Positions 33,111 to 42,818 of a stretch of DNA of 64,000 nt are shown here, piece after piece. The notes beneath the pieces were generated by a model that saw only the letters and a program-made list of their open reading frames with translations, was not told the origin of the DNA and did not search any database. The position numbers and the translations under genes were made by a program. Each line of letters starts with the position of its first letter. Position 1 is the stretch's first letter. The stretch comes from Allolobophora icterica (taxonomy: Eukaryota; Annelida; Clitellata; Crassiclitellata; Lumbricidae), in contig OY744611.1 of assembly GCA_963556255.1 (NCBI GenBank), positions 3,885,230-3,949,229 of the forward strand, in the 5' to 3' direction.

Positions 33111-35285
33111 ATGGAAAATTCGCTACCGCTTAAGCCTTTGGAATGTGCAGATATTTTCGATATGTCTGTCGAAGAGATGAGGGAAAGATTAAAAATTTTA
33201 GGACTAGAAATTATAACTTTCAATGAGGAAAAGCTGCGGAAAATGGTCTGGGTATTTCTTGACGAGTTAAACAGAAAAAATTTTGAAATTTGGGCACAGA
33301 AGGTTGACGAAGATATGTCCGTACAAGTGAAGGATGGGCCGACTAAAATGGTCGACGCTGGCTACTTGTCATTCTGTTCGTCTGGCTATGTGTATACGCC
33401 CACTGGACTTTCTCGCAATATTGTGCTGTTGAGAGATACTGGTTCTTGGCAAAGCTTGGCTAGCAAGAAATTATTGCATGCTAATGAGTTCTGTGACACC
33501 GGTGAGGCACGACTTGTTAGGGGTATTTCGGGCGTGACGCTTCGTGTGCCTTTGGTTGAAATTCGAGTCGAGTGTAAATTTGCTAACGGCACTATCTTAT
33601 GTGGGTTGGTAGACCATTTGCCACCTGGCATTCACGTTTTGATTGGTGCAGACTTGGATAGTCCAGAAGATGAGATAAATGTGGGAGTGTCGACGCGCGC
33701 TCAAGTTAAATTGACCGATTCTGACTCTTTACCTGTGTCGCATACTCAATCTGTAGAGGATAAGTCTGCTGATATAAATGTGCAGTTAGACGATAAACTA
33801 ATTCAAGGTGTGTCACTAAATATATCTGAAAGTTTGTACGCTGAGTCTCATGAAATTATTGACCGTGACGAGTGTCGACTGAATGAAGGTGATTTATCGA
33901 GTCTGTTCAATGAAACGAATGAGATTAACGTGTGCAGGTATTCTGGCTGTGTTGAATTTATAAATGTGTTTTCTAATACTCCTGAGTTCTTTGGTGAGCC
34001 AAGGGCAAACACTTCGGATTTTGATGAAGGTGTGTCATCTGACGATTTGGTTCGGTTGTTTGACGAAGACAACGAGGATGATGTTGCTCCAGTTGACTTA
34101 CTTTGTTTATGTCAAGATGAGTATATTTTGTTAACTTTATTTGCGAGTGATGAGTCAAGTGAGATAGTGGTCGATGAACTGAATGACTGTGAATGGTTCA
34201 ACGGTATTTTGAGTGAGTCTCTTGATGTTATTTCGGAGGATTTATATGTTGACTCGACTGTGCACCGTGATGATAGTTTCGTTCGTAGTTTGAATGAGGT
34301 GAATGAGAATGTGTCTGTGCCTCGTGGTTTTGTTCCGGATGGACAGATTTTGACAGTACCTTTGCATCCGAATGATTTAATTTGTGAATGTAAGACTGAT
34401 GTAATGGATTGGAGCTTGACAGGAAAGACTTTGCCTGTAGTTGATACTTCTGTTTCACGGAATGTTGTGTTGTGTCCAGATTTGCACGTGACTAGAGAGG
34501 TTTGTTTTATGAGCGAAAGCTTTGAGTTGTCAGTAACTTTGACTTGTGGTACTATGGTTTTGGTGAATGACTCGCTTCATGCGAATTGGCTTTGTTGTTG
34601 CCTTTCGTTTAGCTGGACTGTATTCCAAGGCAGTGGCATATCTTGTACAATGATGTCTGTTTGCCAGTGGTTTTCGGTTTACATGCATCGTAGATATTTG
34701 TGCTCTGCATTTCGAGTGTTTGGGAAGCTAGGTGTTTTGTGCGTTGATGCGCTTGATTGTTCAGAACCAGTGATTGATTCTCTTGTGAACCGTTTTACTG
34801 ATTCTAATGCTGTTGCAAGAGTTTATTTACAGAGATGTTCTCTTTTGGATCGTGTTGGTGGATGTCGACGGAGCGAGCGACTACGAATGTCGAAACGATC
34901 TTCTGCTTCTTCGACCAAGTTCGTGGCTATGGTGGTCCTGTTAACGACACTGTGCTACTACATTGGTGATGCCTCGCTGTCTGACGATGACGTTTCTTCA
35001 ACTGTGCTGCGTTGTCACTTCGCATGCGCGTCACGACCGAGGAAGGTAGTGGTCAATAAAGACTACGCTTTTCGACAACAATTTGGACCGTTGGTCTCTT
35101 CGCTTGCCTATGTCGGTGTTGGGCAATCGCGTTCGATTCTAGGAATTGGACTTTGCTCTTCGAAGGAAATTTCTTCACGTCGCTCAGGATCTTTGGAGTC
35201 GGTCTTCGAGTTTTCCGGTTTTTCTTTGCAGGAGGTTTTGTGTTTTGTTCGGATGTTTTTTTTGCGATGGAGTCTTGAACTCTAA
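33111..35285 (+). CDS. Gag N-terminus/protease fusion ORF of LTR element 1
   Basis: A 724-residue frame from ATG at 33111. Residues 1-50 resemble the SAP-like start of the related gag proteins (SVEEMRERLKILGLE). At about 100 it passes straight into a retropepsin-like segment with the catalytic motif LLRDTGSWQSLA and GVTLRVPLVEIRVEC, then GIHVLIGADLD. Capsid and zinc knuckle present in the relative at 42819 are missing, so an in-frame deletion joined the two. The rest (about 200-600) is acidic, rich in Asp, Glu, Ser and Val, without recognised domains. Near 585 comes GGCRRSERLR, like the basic tail that follows integrase in Ty3-type pol, then a hydrophobic segment (FVAMVVLLTTLCYYIG). The frame is intact and the LTRs almost identical. 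It is a non-autonomous element whose ORF may still be expressed; what the product does is unknown. Confidence 0.8.
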   Translation: MENSLPLKPLECADIFDMSVEEMRERLKILGLEIITFNEEKLRKMVWVFLDELNRKNFEIWAQKVDEDMSVQVKDGPTKMVDAGYLSFCSSGYVYTPTGLSRNIVLLRDTGSWQSLASKKLLHANEFCDTGEARLVRGISGVTLRVPLVEIRVECKFANGTILCGLVDHLPPGIHVLIGADLDSPEDEINVGVSTRAQVKLTDSDSLPVSHTQSVEDKSADINVQLDDKLIQGVSLNISESLYAESHEIIDRDECRLNEGDLSSLFNETNEINVCRYSGCVEFINVFSNTPEFFGEPRANTSDFDEGVSSDDLVRLFDEDNEDDVAPVDLLCLCQDEYILLTLFASDESSEIVVDELNDCEWFNGILSESLDVISEDLYVDSTVHRDDSFVRSLNEVNENVSVPRGFVPDGQILTVPLHPNDLICECKTDVMDWSLTGKTLPVVDTSVSRNVVLCPDLHVTREVCFMSESFELSVTLTCGTMVLVNDSLHANWLCCCLSFSWTVFQGSGISCTMMSVCQWFSVYMHRRYLCSAFRVFGKLGVLCVDALDCSEPVIDSLVNRFTDSNAVARVYLQRCSLLDRVGGCRRSERLRMSKRSSASSTKFVAMVVLLTTLCYYIGDASLSDDDVSSTVLRCHFACASRPRKVVVNKDYAFRQQFGPLVSSLAYVGVGQSRSILGIGLCSSKEISSRRSGSLESVFEFSGFSLQEVLCFVRMFFLRWSLEL

Positions 35286-35533
35286 CAATACTCATTGAAT
35301 ATGTGTTACCAGACATTTTAAGTCGCTCCTCAATTTAAATGTACGGACTTTTCATAGACTTTTACGGATTGTCCGTCTATTTATTAAGCCTTCAAAGATG
35401 ATTCTTTTCTAGTGGTTTTCTAGTGGACTGTTATGTTGATGACTTTCGAGATGGTTTAAATTCACGTACATTTGTAGTTTTTGCATGGTCGGAAACACTT
35501 TAAATGTTTCCTCTTTTTCGTTGTCGGGGGGTC

Positions 35534-36012
35534 TGTTGTGAGTGGCCTTCAGCCATCCCGCCATCATCATCCTCACGTGCACTTACTAACCTTAGTTAAG
35601 ACGCACCTCGTTTGAAGCTAGAAGTAGGATGGTCTCGTTGACTATATATAGCATGGTTCTTGTGTCGACGGGGAGACCGGTTTTAGTTAAGTAAGGCGTA
35701 AGACGTGCACTGGTTGTGTCACGCATTGTAAGTACCCGTTTGTGGTCGTTTTCCGAGAGTGTACCCTACGTGGTCGCTACTCATGTTTAATTGCCGGTTC
35801 TCGAGTTGTATCTTCCTTTGTGGAGTTTGTGCAGGCGTCTTCTCGGAGAGTCTGTCTTTTGTCGTCTGCTTTGTCTTGTATGTGTGAGTATCGTTTCAAT
35901 TATGTACATAGTGTAAATATACGTTTTATCAATATTGCGAAAGTCTTCGTTTTTCTTGTCATTTCTCATATCATTCTAACTCACATTTCACCTCTAGACT
36001 AACAAGCTAACA
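35534..36012 (+). repeat. 3' LTR of element 1
   Basis: 479 bp, one apparent difference from the 5' LTR. It is followed immediately by (AT)7 and then a hAT element. Confidence 0.95.
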
Positions 36013-36026
36013 ATATATATATATAT

Positions 36027-38147
36027 TAGGGTGGTCCAAAATCAATTTTTGTTTAAAGGCCAAAGTTAGAACCCACCATTGCGGTCCATCTATTGAAAAA
36101 CTGCTATGCTGAAAATTTGAACCAATTTGAAACATATTTATGGGTTGCACAAGTCAACCAAAGTATGTTATGCATACTTCAAATCCACACGATGCATTAA
36201 TGGCAAGCAAACATCGGTACAAAAGCGTTACAATGTATTCATGGTTTCAGCAATTAAACTCTGTGATTAAATAGCATTTTGTGTTGGCAAACTTCAAGTT
36301 TTAGACGAAAAATAACGTCAGAGGTGTTTCGATATGTCATCATTGAGTAGCAGTCGTTTCCATACTGGCAGCGGCACTATCCAAACCTGCAATGTCTTAG
36401 GGTCAGGTAATTGACGGCGAAGTGCATTAAAAACTAGAGGCAAATACTGTTTCATTTGTCAGGATTGAGTTTTAATCCTGGATTAGCTCTACACCTCTCT
36501 CTGCTGTGTCGTTGACTAATTCGAATGTCATCACGACTTCATGTGATTCAAGATAATCTTCATAATCATTCCAGCTTTTCATTGTAAACTGCAGAAATGA
36601 ATCCTTTGGTGCCAGGATATGAAAAATTGTACTGTATTGGTGGTGATGAAAGAACTGAGTGACCGTTTGTTAACATCAACAGATGTCAACTTGGGAAGTT
36701 TGTGCTTCGATCCATGCTGCTGACATAAATTGTCTACCATTCTTTCTTTCTCAGCAAACTCAATTACTGGATCGAAGAAAGCCAGTCCAACTGTGACCCC
36801 ACTCAGGTACCACAGATGTTTATGGAATGCTGTAGCAGTGGCGTGACTAATTTCTTGGTTTCTGTATTCAGCCAAATAGAAGGTCATTGAAGATACCCGT
36901 TTCATCAACTGGCTTCAGTTTGAACTTAGTTAAATAACTTGCCCTCTGAATTTAGACAGCAGTGGATCTACCAGGTCCACTGCTGTCTCAAATCTACTTG
37001 AGTCAGTTCGACGCCAATGGTCACGAAAACGGCAATATATTAGAATACCTGGACCAGTGGAGGGAGCAATTTTTATGACACTGAATGCCTTTTCAGCAAC
37101 GATTTCCATAAAACGGTGACGACCTGCTAGATGAAGTAAGTTCCAACCAGGTCCCTTTTTCTATCAAAGTGCATGCACGAGCAGTATTGCTCGCTGTGGT
37201 GTTAAAGCACATCCCCTTAATCTTCGTTCTCAGGTTCCAGTGATCAAGACATTCCTGAGCTTCTACAGTGCCTGAGTTAATTTTCGGGACACCAAGGAGT
37301 TTTGTTCCAATACTAGACACAATAACAGGCAGCCGATCTACCTTCTCGCAGCCAGTGATGTCGGGCAACAGCTTACCGTCCCAATGTACAATCTGAAGAG
37401 AATTCATTTTTCATCGTACTGGTGAGCTCTTCTCGGTATAATCTTCTGGCTTGGCGAATAGAACTGCGACTCAAAGGCAAGCCTCGAACATCATGGCCTA
37501 GAGATTGAGCAGTTACTAGTAGCCAATATAGAGAGGTGGTGCTTTCCTGTCAGAGATTTAGTTCGATCCAAGGCTACAGCTACCCGATAAATCACAAAGG
37601 GTCTCTTGCTTAGCTGTTTATAACATGGTTGTTCTTAATTCATCCTCTTTGATAGACTTCCACAACCTGAGTCACTGTTTCCTCAGACGTGTCCTTATCA
37701 CTGCTGCTCGACTCCAGATCTACTGTGCTTGTCAGAACCTCCATATCATTCTTTAATCTCTCATATCACTCTTCTGCAGCTTTCGCTTCAACACGTTTCT
37801 TATCCATTTTAAGAATCAAGATTCTATCCTCTCCTGCCATATAACCCCTTCGACCTTCTCTCTGAGCAACTATAGGAAAGCCCAGTTAATAAAAGTAAGC
37901 ACTAATCACATATAAGTAGATGAACAGTAAACGCGTGCAAGAAGAAATAAGTATACAGAATTTTACAGATGCATGCCCATCGAATAGAAGGGTGTGTGAA
38001 ACTTTCAGTCACTTGTGCAACCCCTAAATATTCTCAAATTTAGATGAAATTGCATCTGAATTATTTTTTTAAATAATGGACTAAATTGGCACCGTCTAGT
38101 ATTAAGAAACTGAAACTTTATTTTTTTCCATGTAGTCGTGGACCACA

Positions 38148-38150
<3 letters not shown>
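36027..38150 (-). mobile_element. hAT-like DNA transposon inserted in (AT)n
   Basis: Starts TAGGGTGGTCCAAAATC at 36027 and ends, inverted, with GTGGACCACACTA at 38150. Flanking sequence on both sides is ATATATAT, consistent with an 8-bp duplication inside the AT tract that also borders LTR element 1. The minus strand carries a transposase relic. GGACCACACTA reappears at about 38246 in the middle of the right AT tract, so the junction has been duplicated. Confidence 0.8.
36560..37870 (-). pseudogene. hAT-like transposase relic
   Basis: Minus-strand segments in order: LQIVHWDGKLLPDITG..DRLPVIVS (about 37400-37310), LRTKIKGMCFNTTASNT (about 37230-37180; Asp of the usual DTTASN is Asn here), RHRFMEIVAEKAFSV (about 37130-37085), then FHKHLWYLSGVTVGLAFFDP (about 36820-36760) and SVDVNKRSLSSFITTNTVQF (about 36690-36630). 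Several frame breaks, e.g. near 37150 and 36910. The DTT-to-NTT change at the presumed catalytic position alone would inactivate it. Confidence 0.75.
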
Positions 38151-38246
<96 letters not shown>

Positions 38247-38252
38247 ACCACA

Positions 38253-38341
<89 letters not shown>
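38151..38341. repeat. (AT)n with an embedded transposon-end fragment
   Basis: Two long AT runs separated by AAGGACCACACTA at about 38242-38256, a repeat of the adjacent hAT terminus. Confidence 0.95.
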
Positions 38342-38343
<2 letters not shown>

Positions 38344-38455
38344 GGTAAGACCCCGCTGCGTCTTGGATACCAGAATAAGCCTTTTAAACTTAATACGTGC
38401 AGAGAGAGGAAGCCAGTGCATATATATATTATAAATATTATATATATATAGTAGC

Positions 38456-40570
38456 ATATATTTATATATTCGTTTATATTCGTTTATTCAAAAACCAAAT
38501 GACAAACCGCAATAGGGTACATATAAAAGTCAAGTAAAACAGTACCAAAGAATAAGAAATGAAGTTAACAATCAAACAATATACGAGAAATGAAATTTCT
38601 ATTATCTTTGGTAGGAAGTGAAAAGTTGTGTGGCCTAGGCCGAAGATCATATGGTAATACAGTTGTTGGGGGAACAGTGAATATAGCATATGAAAAGGGT
38701 TGAGTTTAATGGAGCGAAGAAGTCTTTGATCAGCTTACTTAACAATAGTATTAACCGATGGAAAATCTGGGTCTAAGAAAACCAACCGCTTCATTTTCCG
38801 AATTAGGCGATCAATCTTAGCTCGATCTGCGGACGAGGCGAACCCACACCAAGCAGGGGCAGCATACAAGAGTCTAGCAACAGTAGTGGCTCTAGCAACT
38901 TCATGTAAGGATGCATTAGATAGACCATGAAGTCTAAGTACTCTAAGTGCTTGTAATGAACCAGAACATGTACTAATAATATTATTAATATGTGACTCAG
39001 GGAATCAAAATGAGTCGGATGTCGAAAATTACAAAGCTAGAAAAACAGTAAAATATGATCGAAAGTCATTTTGTGTGCATTTTCGGATTTTAACGGTACA
39101 AAAATATTATGAGAAGTTGACTTTAAATCATTAGTAATATTGACACCAAGAATAATCATAGATGTAACTCGAGTAATGTCTGGCAGAAGAGGTGGGAGAT
39201 CAAAACCAGCCGAGCGACGTGTAAAAATTATCTCACAAGATTTCTTAGTATTAAGCTTAAGATTATGCTGTGATGCCCACAAAGCAACAGAGTTCAGTTC
39301 TTGAAGTAAAGTATGCCTCGTCGAGGCACCAATTATAAGGTATGTGTCATCAGCATGTTTACTCATCAAGTTCTGTGAATTAATTGGGTGAAGATCAGAG
39401 GCATTAACTATGAAAGCAATAGGTCCAAATCCTGATCCTTGAACAATACTAACGTTTGTTATCCCTAGGAAAGATAATTTACCAGCAAACCTTGTGATAT
39501 GAGATCTTTGTTCTAGGAAATCAATTATCCAGTTATAGATATTATCAAAAAGGTTAAGTAGAGACAGTTTTTGAGCTAGTGTAGCATGTTTAACAGAATC
39601 AAAAGCTTTAGAAAAATCAAGAGCAACAAGAGTTACAGAAGGTTCAGTTAGTAATAATCTGCAGATTTGGTGTAAAATTGCAAAAAGGGCCGATGTTGTA
39701 GAGCCAGTAGGTCGGAAAGCAAATTGGTCAAGAAGTTGTTGATGAAGTGGAAGTTCACAGAGAAGAGGGTAAAGACATTAAAGAACAACTTCAGGCTCAA
39801 CAAGTCTGGAGAGCACAGGTACTACAGAAATGGGTCTAAATTCTAACATGGAAGTAGGAGGATCAATTTTAGCAACAGGTCTAATCATAGCAGTCTTCCA
39901 TTGTGTGGGCATATGGGAGGTAGCATGTGAGGAGTTGGTAAGATTGGTAATAACTTCAGAATAGATAGGTGCAGTTAGACGTAAACACCAAGCAGGAATA
40001 CCGTCTAATCCATCTGCAATATGGTGTAAGTGGTCTAACAGATTAAATATTCTAACTTCATTAGTGAACTGAGAATAATGAGGTACAGTAAATTTGCGAT
40101 CTGGAGGAATATATAATGGATCAGCAGAAGTAAAGGCTGAGTGTTAAGTTCATCTGCAGTGAAAGTAGAATTAAAGTCTTTATCTTATAGTTAGACTATT
40201 GACTCTACTCCACATATCCTTTAAGATCAGTTTGTTTCAGAAGTGATCCTGTTGAACGGTCAATAAAAGTTCTTATTCTTTGTGTGCACAGGCTTCTTCA
40301 ATTCGTCCAATTCTCATTAGTCTGTTCTTTTTCCTCAAGAGAAATTTAATCTCAGGAGTGAATAAGTATGGATCAGTAGATGTAATTGTAACACCTCGTA
40401 GAGGATAGAACTGCTCATGTCGATCAGTAGCTTCTTGATAAAAACTGTTCCAAGCTTCTTGAGGTTTCTCAATGTGATGAATGTACGAAAGGTCAACGCT
40501 TTGAATGTTTTGAGGAAGGATGGCATGTTGCTGAGGTGTTCTTTTTCGAAAACTGACTTGCATAGGAGTT
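38456..40570 (-). pseudogene. Jockey-superfamily LINE, second copy, decayed
   Basis: Minus-strand translation gives PLRGVTITSTDPYLFTPEI (about 40380-40330), EFRPISVVPVLSRLVEP (about 39840-39800), DQFAFRPTGSTTSALFAILH (about 39735-39680), LVALDFSKAFDSVKHATLAQ (about 39630-39570), VQGSGFGPIAFIV, then the catalytic HADDTYLI (about 39360-39335) and LNTKKSCEIIFTRR. The YADD Tyr is His, and several stops intervene, so it is inactive. The 3' end at about 38470 (TTTTTGAATAAACG on minus) resembles that of the LINE at 24325. The 5' end near 40570 is not defined; 40570-40769 may belong to the LTR fragment at 41114. Confidence 0.8.
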
Positions 40571-40769
40571 GTTTTTTCTCTTTCCTGTATGTGCTGAGGG
40601 TTGTTTTTCTTGAGGTTGTTTTGTGTTTTTGAGGTCGTACTGTTGCATTATATGAGCTATTGCGTAGTTAAGTAGATTCTTAGTCTGTATTTAGTTTTTC
40701 ATGAACATTACTTTACGTTTGTGACATTTCTTTTCGTCATCATCCTGTTAGGTTGCCTCTTGTCTAGGT

Positions 40770-41098
40770 CAGCGGTTCCCAAACTTCTCTGGGTCGTGAA
40801 TATCTTGGCAGTCTCGGTAACCACTGTGTAAAATTAAGCATTGTGTACTAAAATTTGCTTCGTAAATTGGTGTCGAAATATGCGGATTTACGTACAGCGT
40901 TTAGAAATTTAAGCATTAAAAGGAAACTTAGGTAAAACCAGTTTACAATTTATTGCAATCCATGTATTTATAGCCCAATCATAGCCAAATGTTGTTTTGC
41001 AAAAAAAAATAAAAATTTTCTCGAAAAAATTTGGCGACCCACTTGCCAGAGCTTCGCGACCCACTTTTGGGCCGCGAACCAACAATTTGGGAACTCTG
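40770..41098. mobile_element. 329-bp hAT-type MITE
   Basis: Ends CAGCGGTTCCCAAAC and (inverted) CAGAGTTCCCAAATT, the classic hAT terminal sequence. Internal GCGACCCACTT pairs occur near the right end. Flanks GTCTAGGT and CTCTAGAC share TCTAG only, an eroded 8-bp duplication. Confidence 0.75.
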
Positions 41099-41113
41099 CT
41101 CTAGACGGGGGTA

Positions 41114-41505
41114 TGTTGCATGTAGGAACGTGTCCTCGTAGGCAGAGACAGATGGTAGGCTAATTCTATGGATTTGGCGGGATTCCATTCGAGTTCAAGG
41201 AGTGTCTTTGTCTATAAATAGGACATGCGACCTAGTGCGTGAGCTCCTTCTGTTATTTCTGTTAACTCTTGTTGATCTCATGATAGACCGCCTAAGTTTA
41301 CCTAAGATTATCTGGCTTTTAAGCTTTGACGTGAATAGTTGACATTAGTCTTTTTGTCTCCTTTCATGGAAGACCCTTGTAATTCGAAGTAGTAATCTCT
41401 TCTATTCGAGTTGCTGTGTTCGTCTATCTGCTGTCGGACGTTGTGACTGTTTCGAGTCTTGGCTGGTGAATGTCGGTGACCAGCGTTCTTCCTTGCTGTT
41501 CGAAG

Positions 41506-41506
<1 letters not shown>
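41114..41506 (+). repeat. Solo or 3' LTR of a fourth LTR family
   Basis: AGACGGGGGTA, a purine-rich tract, precedes TGTTGCATG at 41114. CTATAAATAG at about 41211 is a TATA-like box. The segment ends at the (AT)n tract at 41507. The layout (polypurine tract, TG, TATA box, AT tract) matches the other LTR elements, but no partner LTR is present. Confidence 0.5.
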
Positions 41507-41604
<98 letters not shown>

Positions 41605-41606
41605 CT
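41507..41606. repeat. (AT)n microsatellite
   Basis: About 90 bp of alternating AT. Confidence 0.95.
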
Positions 41607-41699
41607 GTAGCCTGCTTTGGTAGGCTTCTTTTACTTAGTTCTTTCTTTTTGGGTTCATTTCTGTTTTTTTTTCTACATTTTTTCATTTCTTGTTGTTCT

Positions 41700-42080
41700 T
41701 TCATAATTCATAATTAAGTTTAGTTAAGACCTAACTGAGTACTTAATCAAATGCACTTCTTAACAGATGTTGAATCCGTCAATGGATCATCTTAGCTGCC
41801 ATCATTCTAAAAAGTAAATTAAATAATAGGGCATCCCTGGTTTAGCGGGACTTCCATCCCTTTAGGGTTACCCTTTGGTGTTTAAGACAACAGGATATGC
41901 ATAATATACCACAAGCCACACACTCTTAATTTTAACAAATGTTCTTACTCTTGATTTTGTCGGACAGAAAAACAATGCTACACTATACATAATACATTTG
42001 GCTGATGTTAATAACTTGGTTAAAGATTGTCATGAGTACCAATAAAGATTTATTGAATTGAATTGAATTGAATTGAATTG

Positions 42081-42087
<7 letters not shown>
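41700..42087 (+). repeat. 3' untranslated fragment of a LINE related to the full-length copy
   Basis: AAGTTTAGTTAAGA and GGGCATCCCTGGTTTAGCGGGA, TCCCTTTAGGG resemble the 3' region of the LINE at 52335-56655 (GGGCATCCCCGTTCAGCGGGA, TCCCTTAGGGG). It ends CAATAAAGATTTA followed by a TTGAA tail (about 42055-42087). No coding part: a 5'-truncated insertion. Confidence 0.7.

Positions 42088-42120
<33 letters not shown>
42088..42120. repeat. (AT)n microsatellite
   Basis: AT run between a LINE tail and LTR element 2. Confidence 0.95.
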
Positions 42121-42124
<4 letters not shown>

Positions 42125-42665
42125 ACGATCTGCCCTTATTGCGGAAGCTGGTTGACACTAGGCGGCGTATATCGTGTGTCCGTTATGGTCAATCCTTTAA
42201 CGTAGTCTTTGGGGGCGTTGACCTGTGTACACGGAGACAGTCTGTTCTTAGGCGCTGAAGAGGTTGGTCGTATAGAATAAGCTAGAATCCAACTCTCGAT
42301 TGTATGTAGTTAAGTTTTGAGCTTTTCGTAAGTTGTGCTCAGGTTGTGTCTAAATGACGGCCAACTCTGTAGCTGTTGAATTTCGCTCGGTGTTGCTGTA
42401 ACTGGTATCCGCTGGAACCAGGCCGTTACGTTGAAACGTTTTTCACCTCGTGCTGTTGACGGGTGTTTTCTGTTCGGTTGTGCTTTGGACGCTGGTTTCG
42501 TTGTCGTTCCATGTCGTCAACTTCTGTTTGGTATGCCTTTTACGTTCAGCTTGAATTTATTGTCTAATGTTAAATACCCCTAGATTTTATATATAAACTT
42601 CGAAAATATCACATTTCTCGTTCTTATTTATCATTTAGTGCATGTTACATCACCCGGCCGTAACA
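42121..42665 (+). repeat. 5' LTR of element 2
   Basis: 545 bp, apparently identical to 44729-45273. TTTTATATATAAAC at about 42585 is a TATA-like site. Confidence 0.97.
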
Positions 42666-42818
42666 TATGGGGGCTCGTCCTTAGTAAAAAGTGAAATTTC
42701 TGTATTTTTCTCTAAAATTGAATTTTGTTGAATATTGTTGAATTTTGAAAAGGGGGCGTTTCCGTCTCAAAGTTTCGATAAGTTGGGTTACAAATTGTTT
42801 GAAATTGGAGATTAAACA

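Larger units (their letters stand above)
32401..36012 (+). mobile_element. LTR retrotransposon 1 (young, internally deleted)
   Basis: LTRs of 479 bp each (32401-32879 and 35534-36012) start TGTTGTG and end CTAACA; by eye they differ at one base (A at 32641 versus G at 35774, approximate positions). The primer binding site TGGGGCCTCGTCC begins at 32882, two bases after the LTR, close to the tRNA-Pro type site. A purine-rich tract TCGGGGGGTC precedes the 3' LTR. Both flanks are (AT)n, so an ATAT duplication is compatible but cannot be proved. The internal region holds one 724-codon frame; capsid, nucleocapsid, RT, RNase H and integrase are absent. Confidence 0.95.

Noticed and set aside
38005..38457. 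Tyr-Ile repeat frame on the minus strand
   Set aside because: Pure (AT)n translation; the same applies to 41402-41717, 52113-52433 and 56583-57136.
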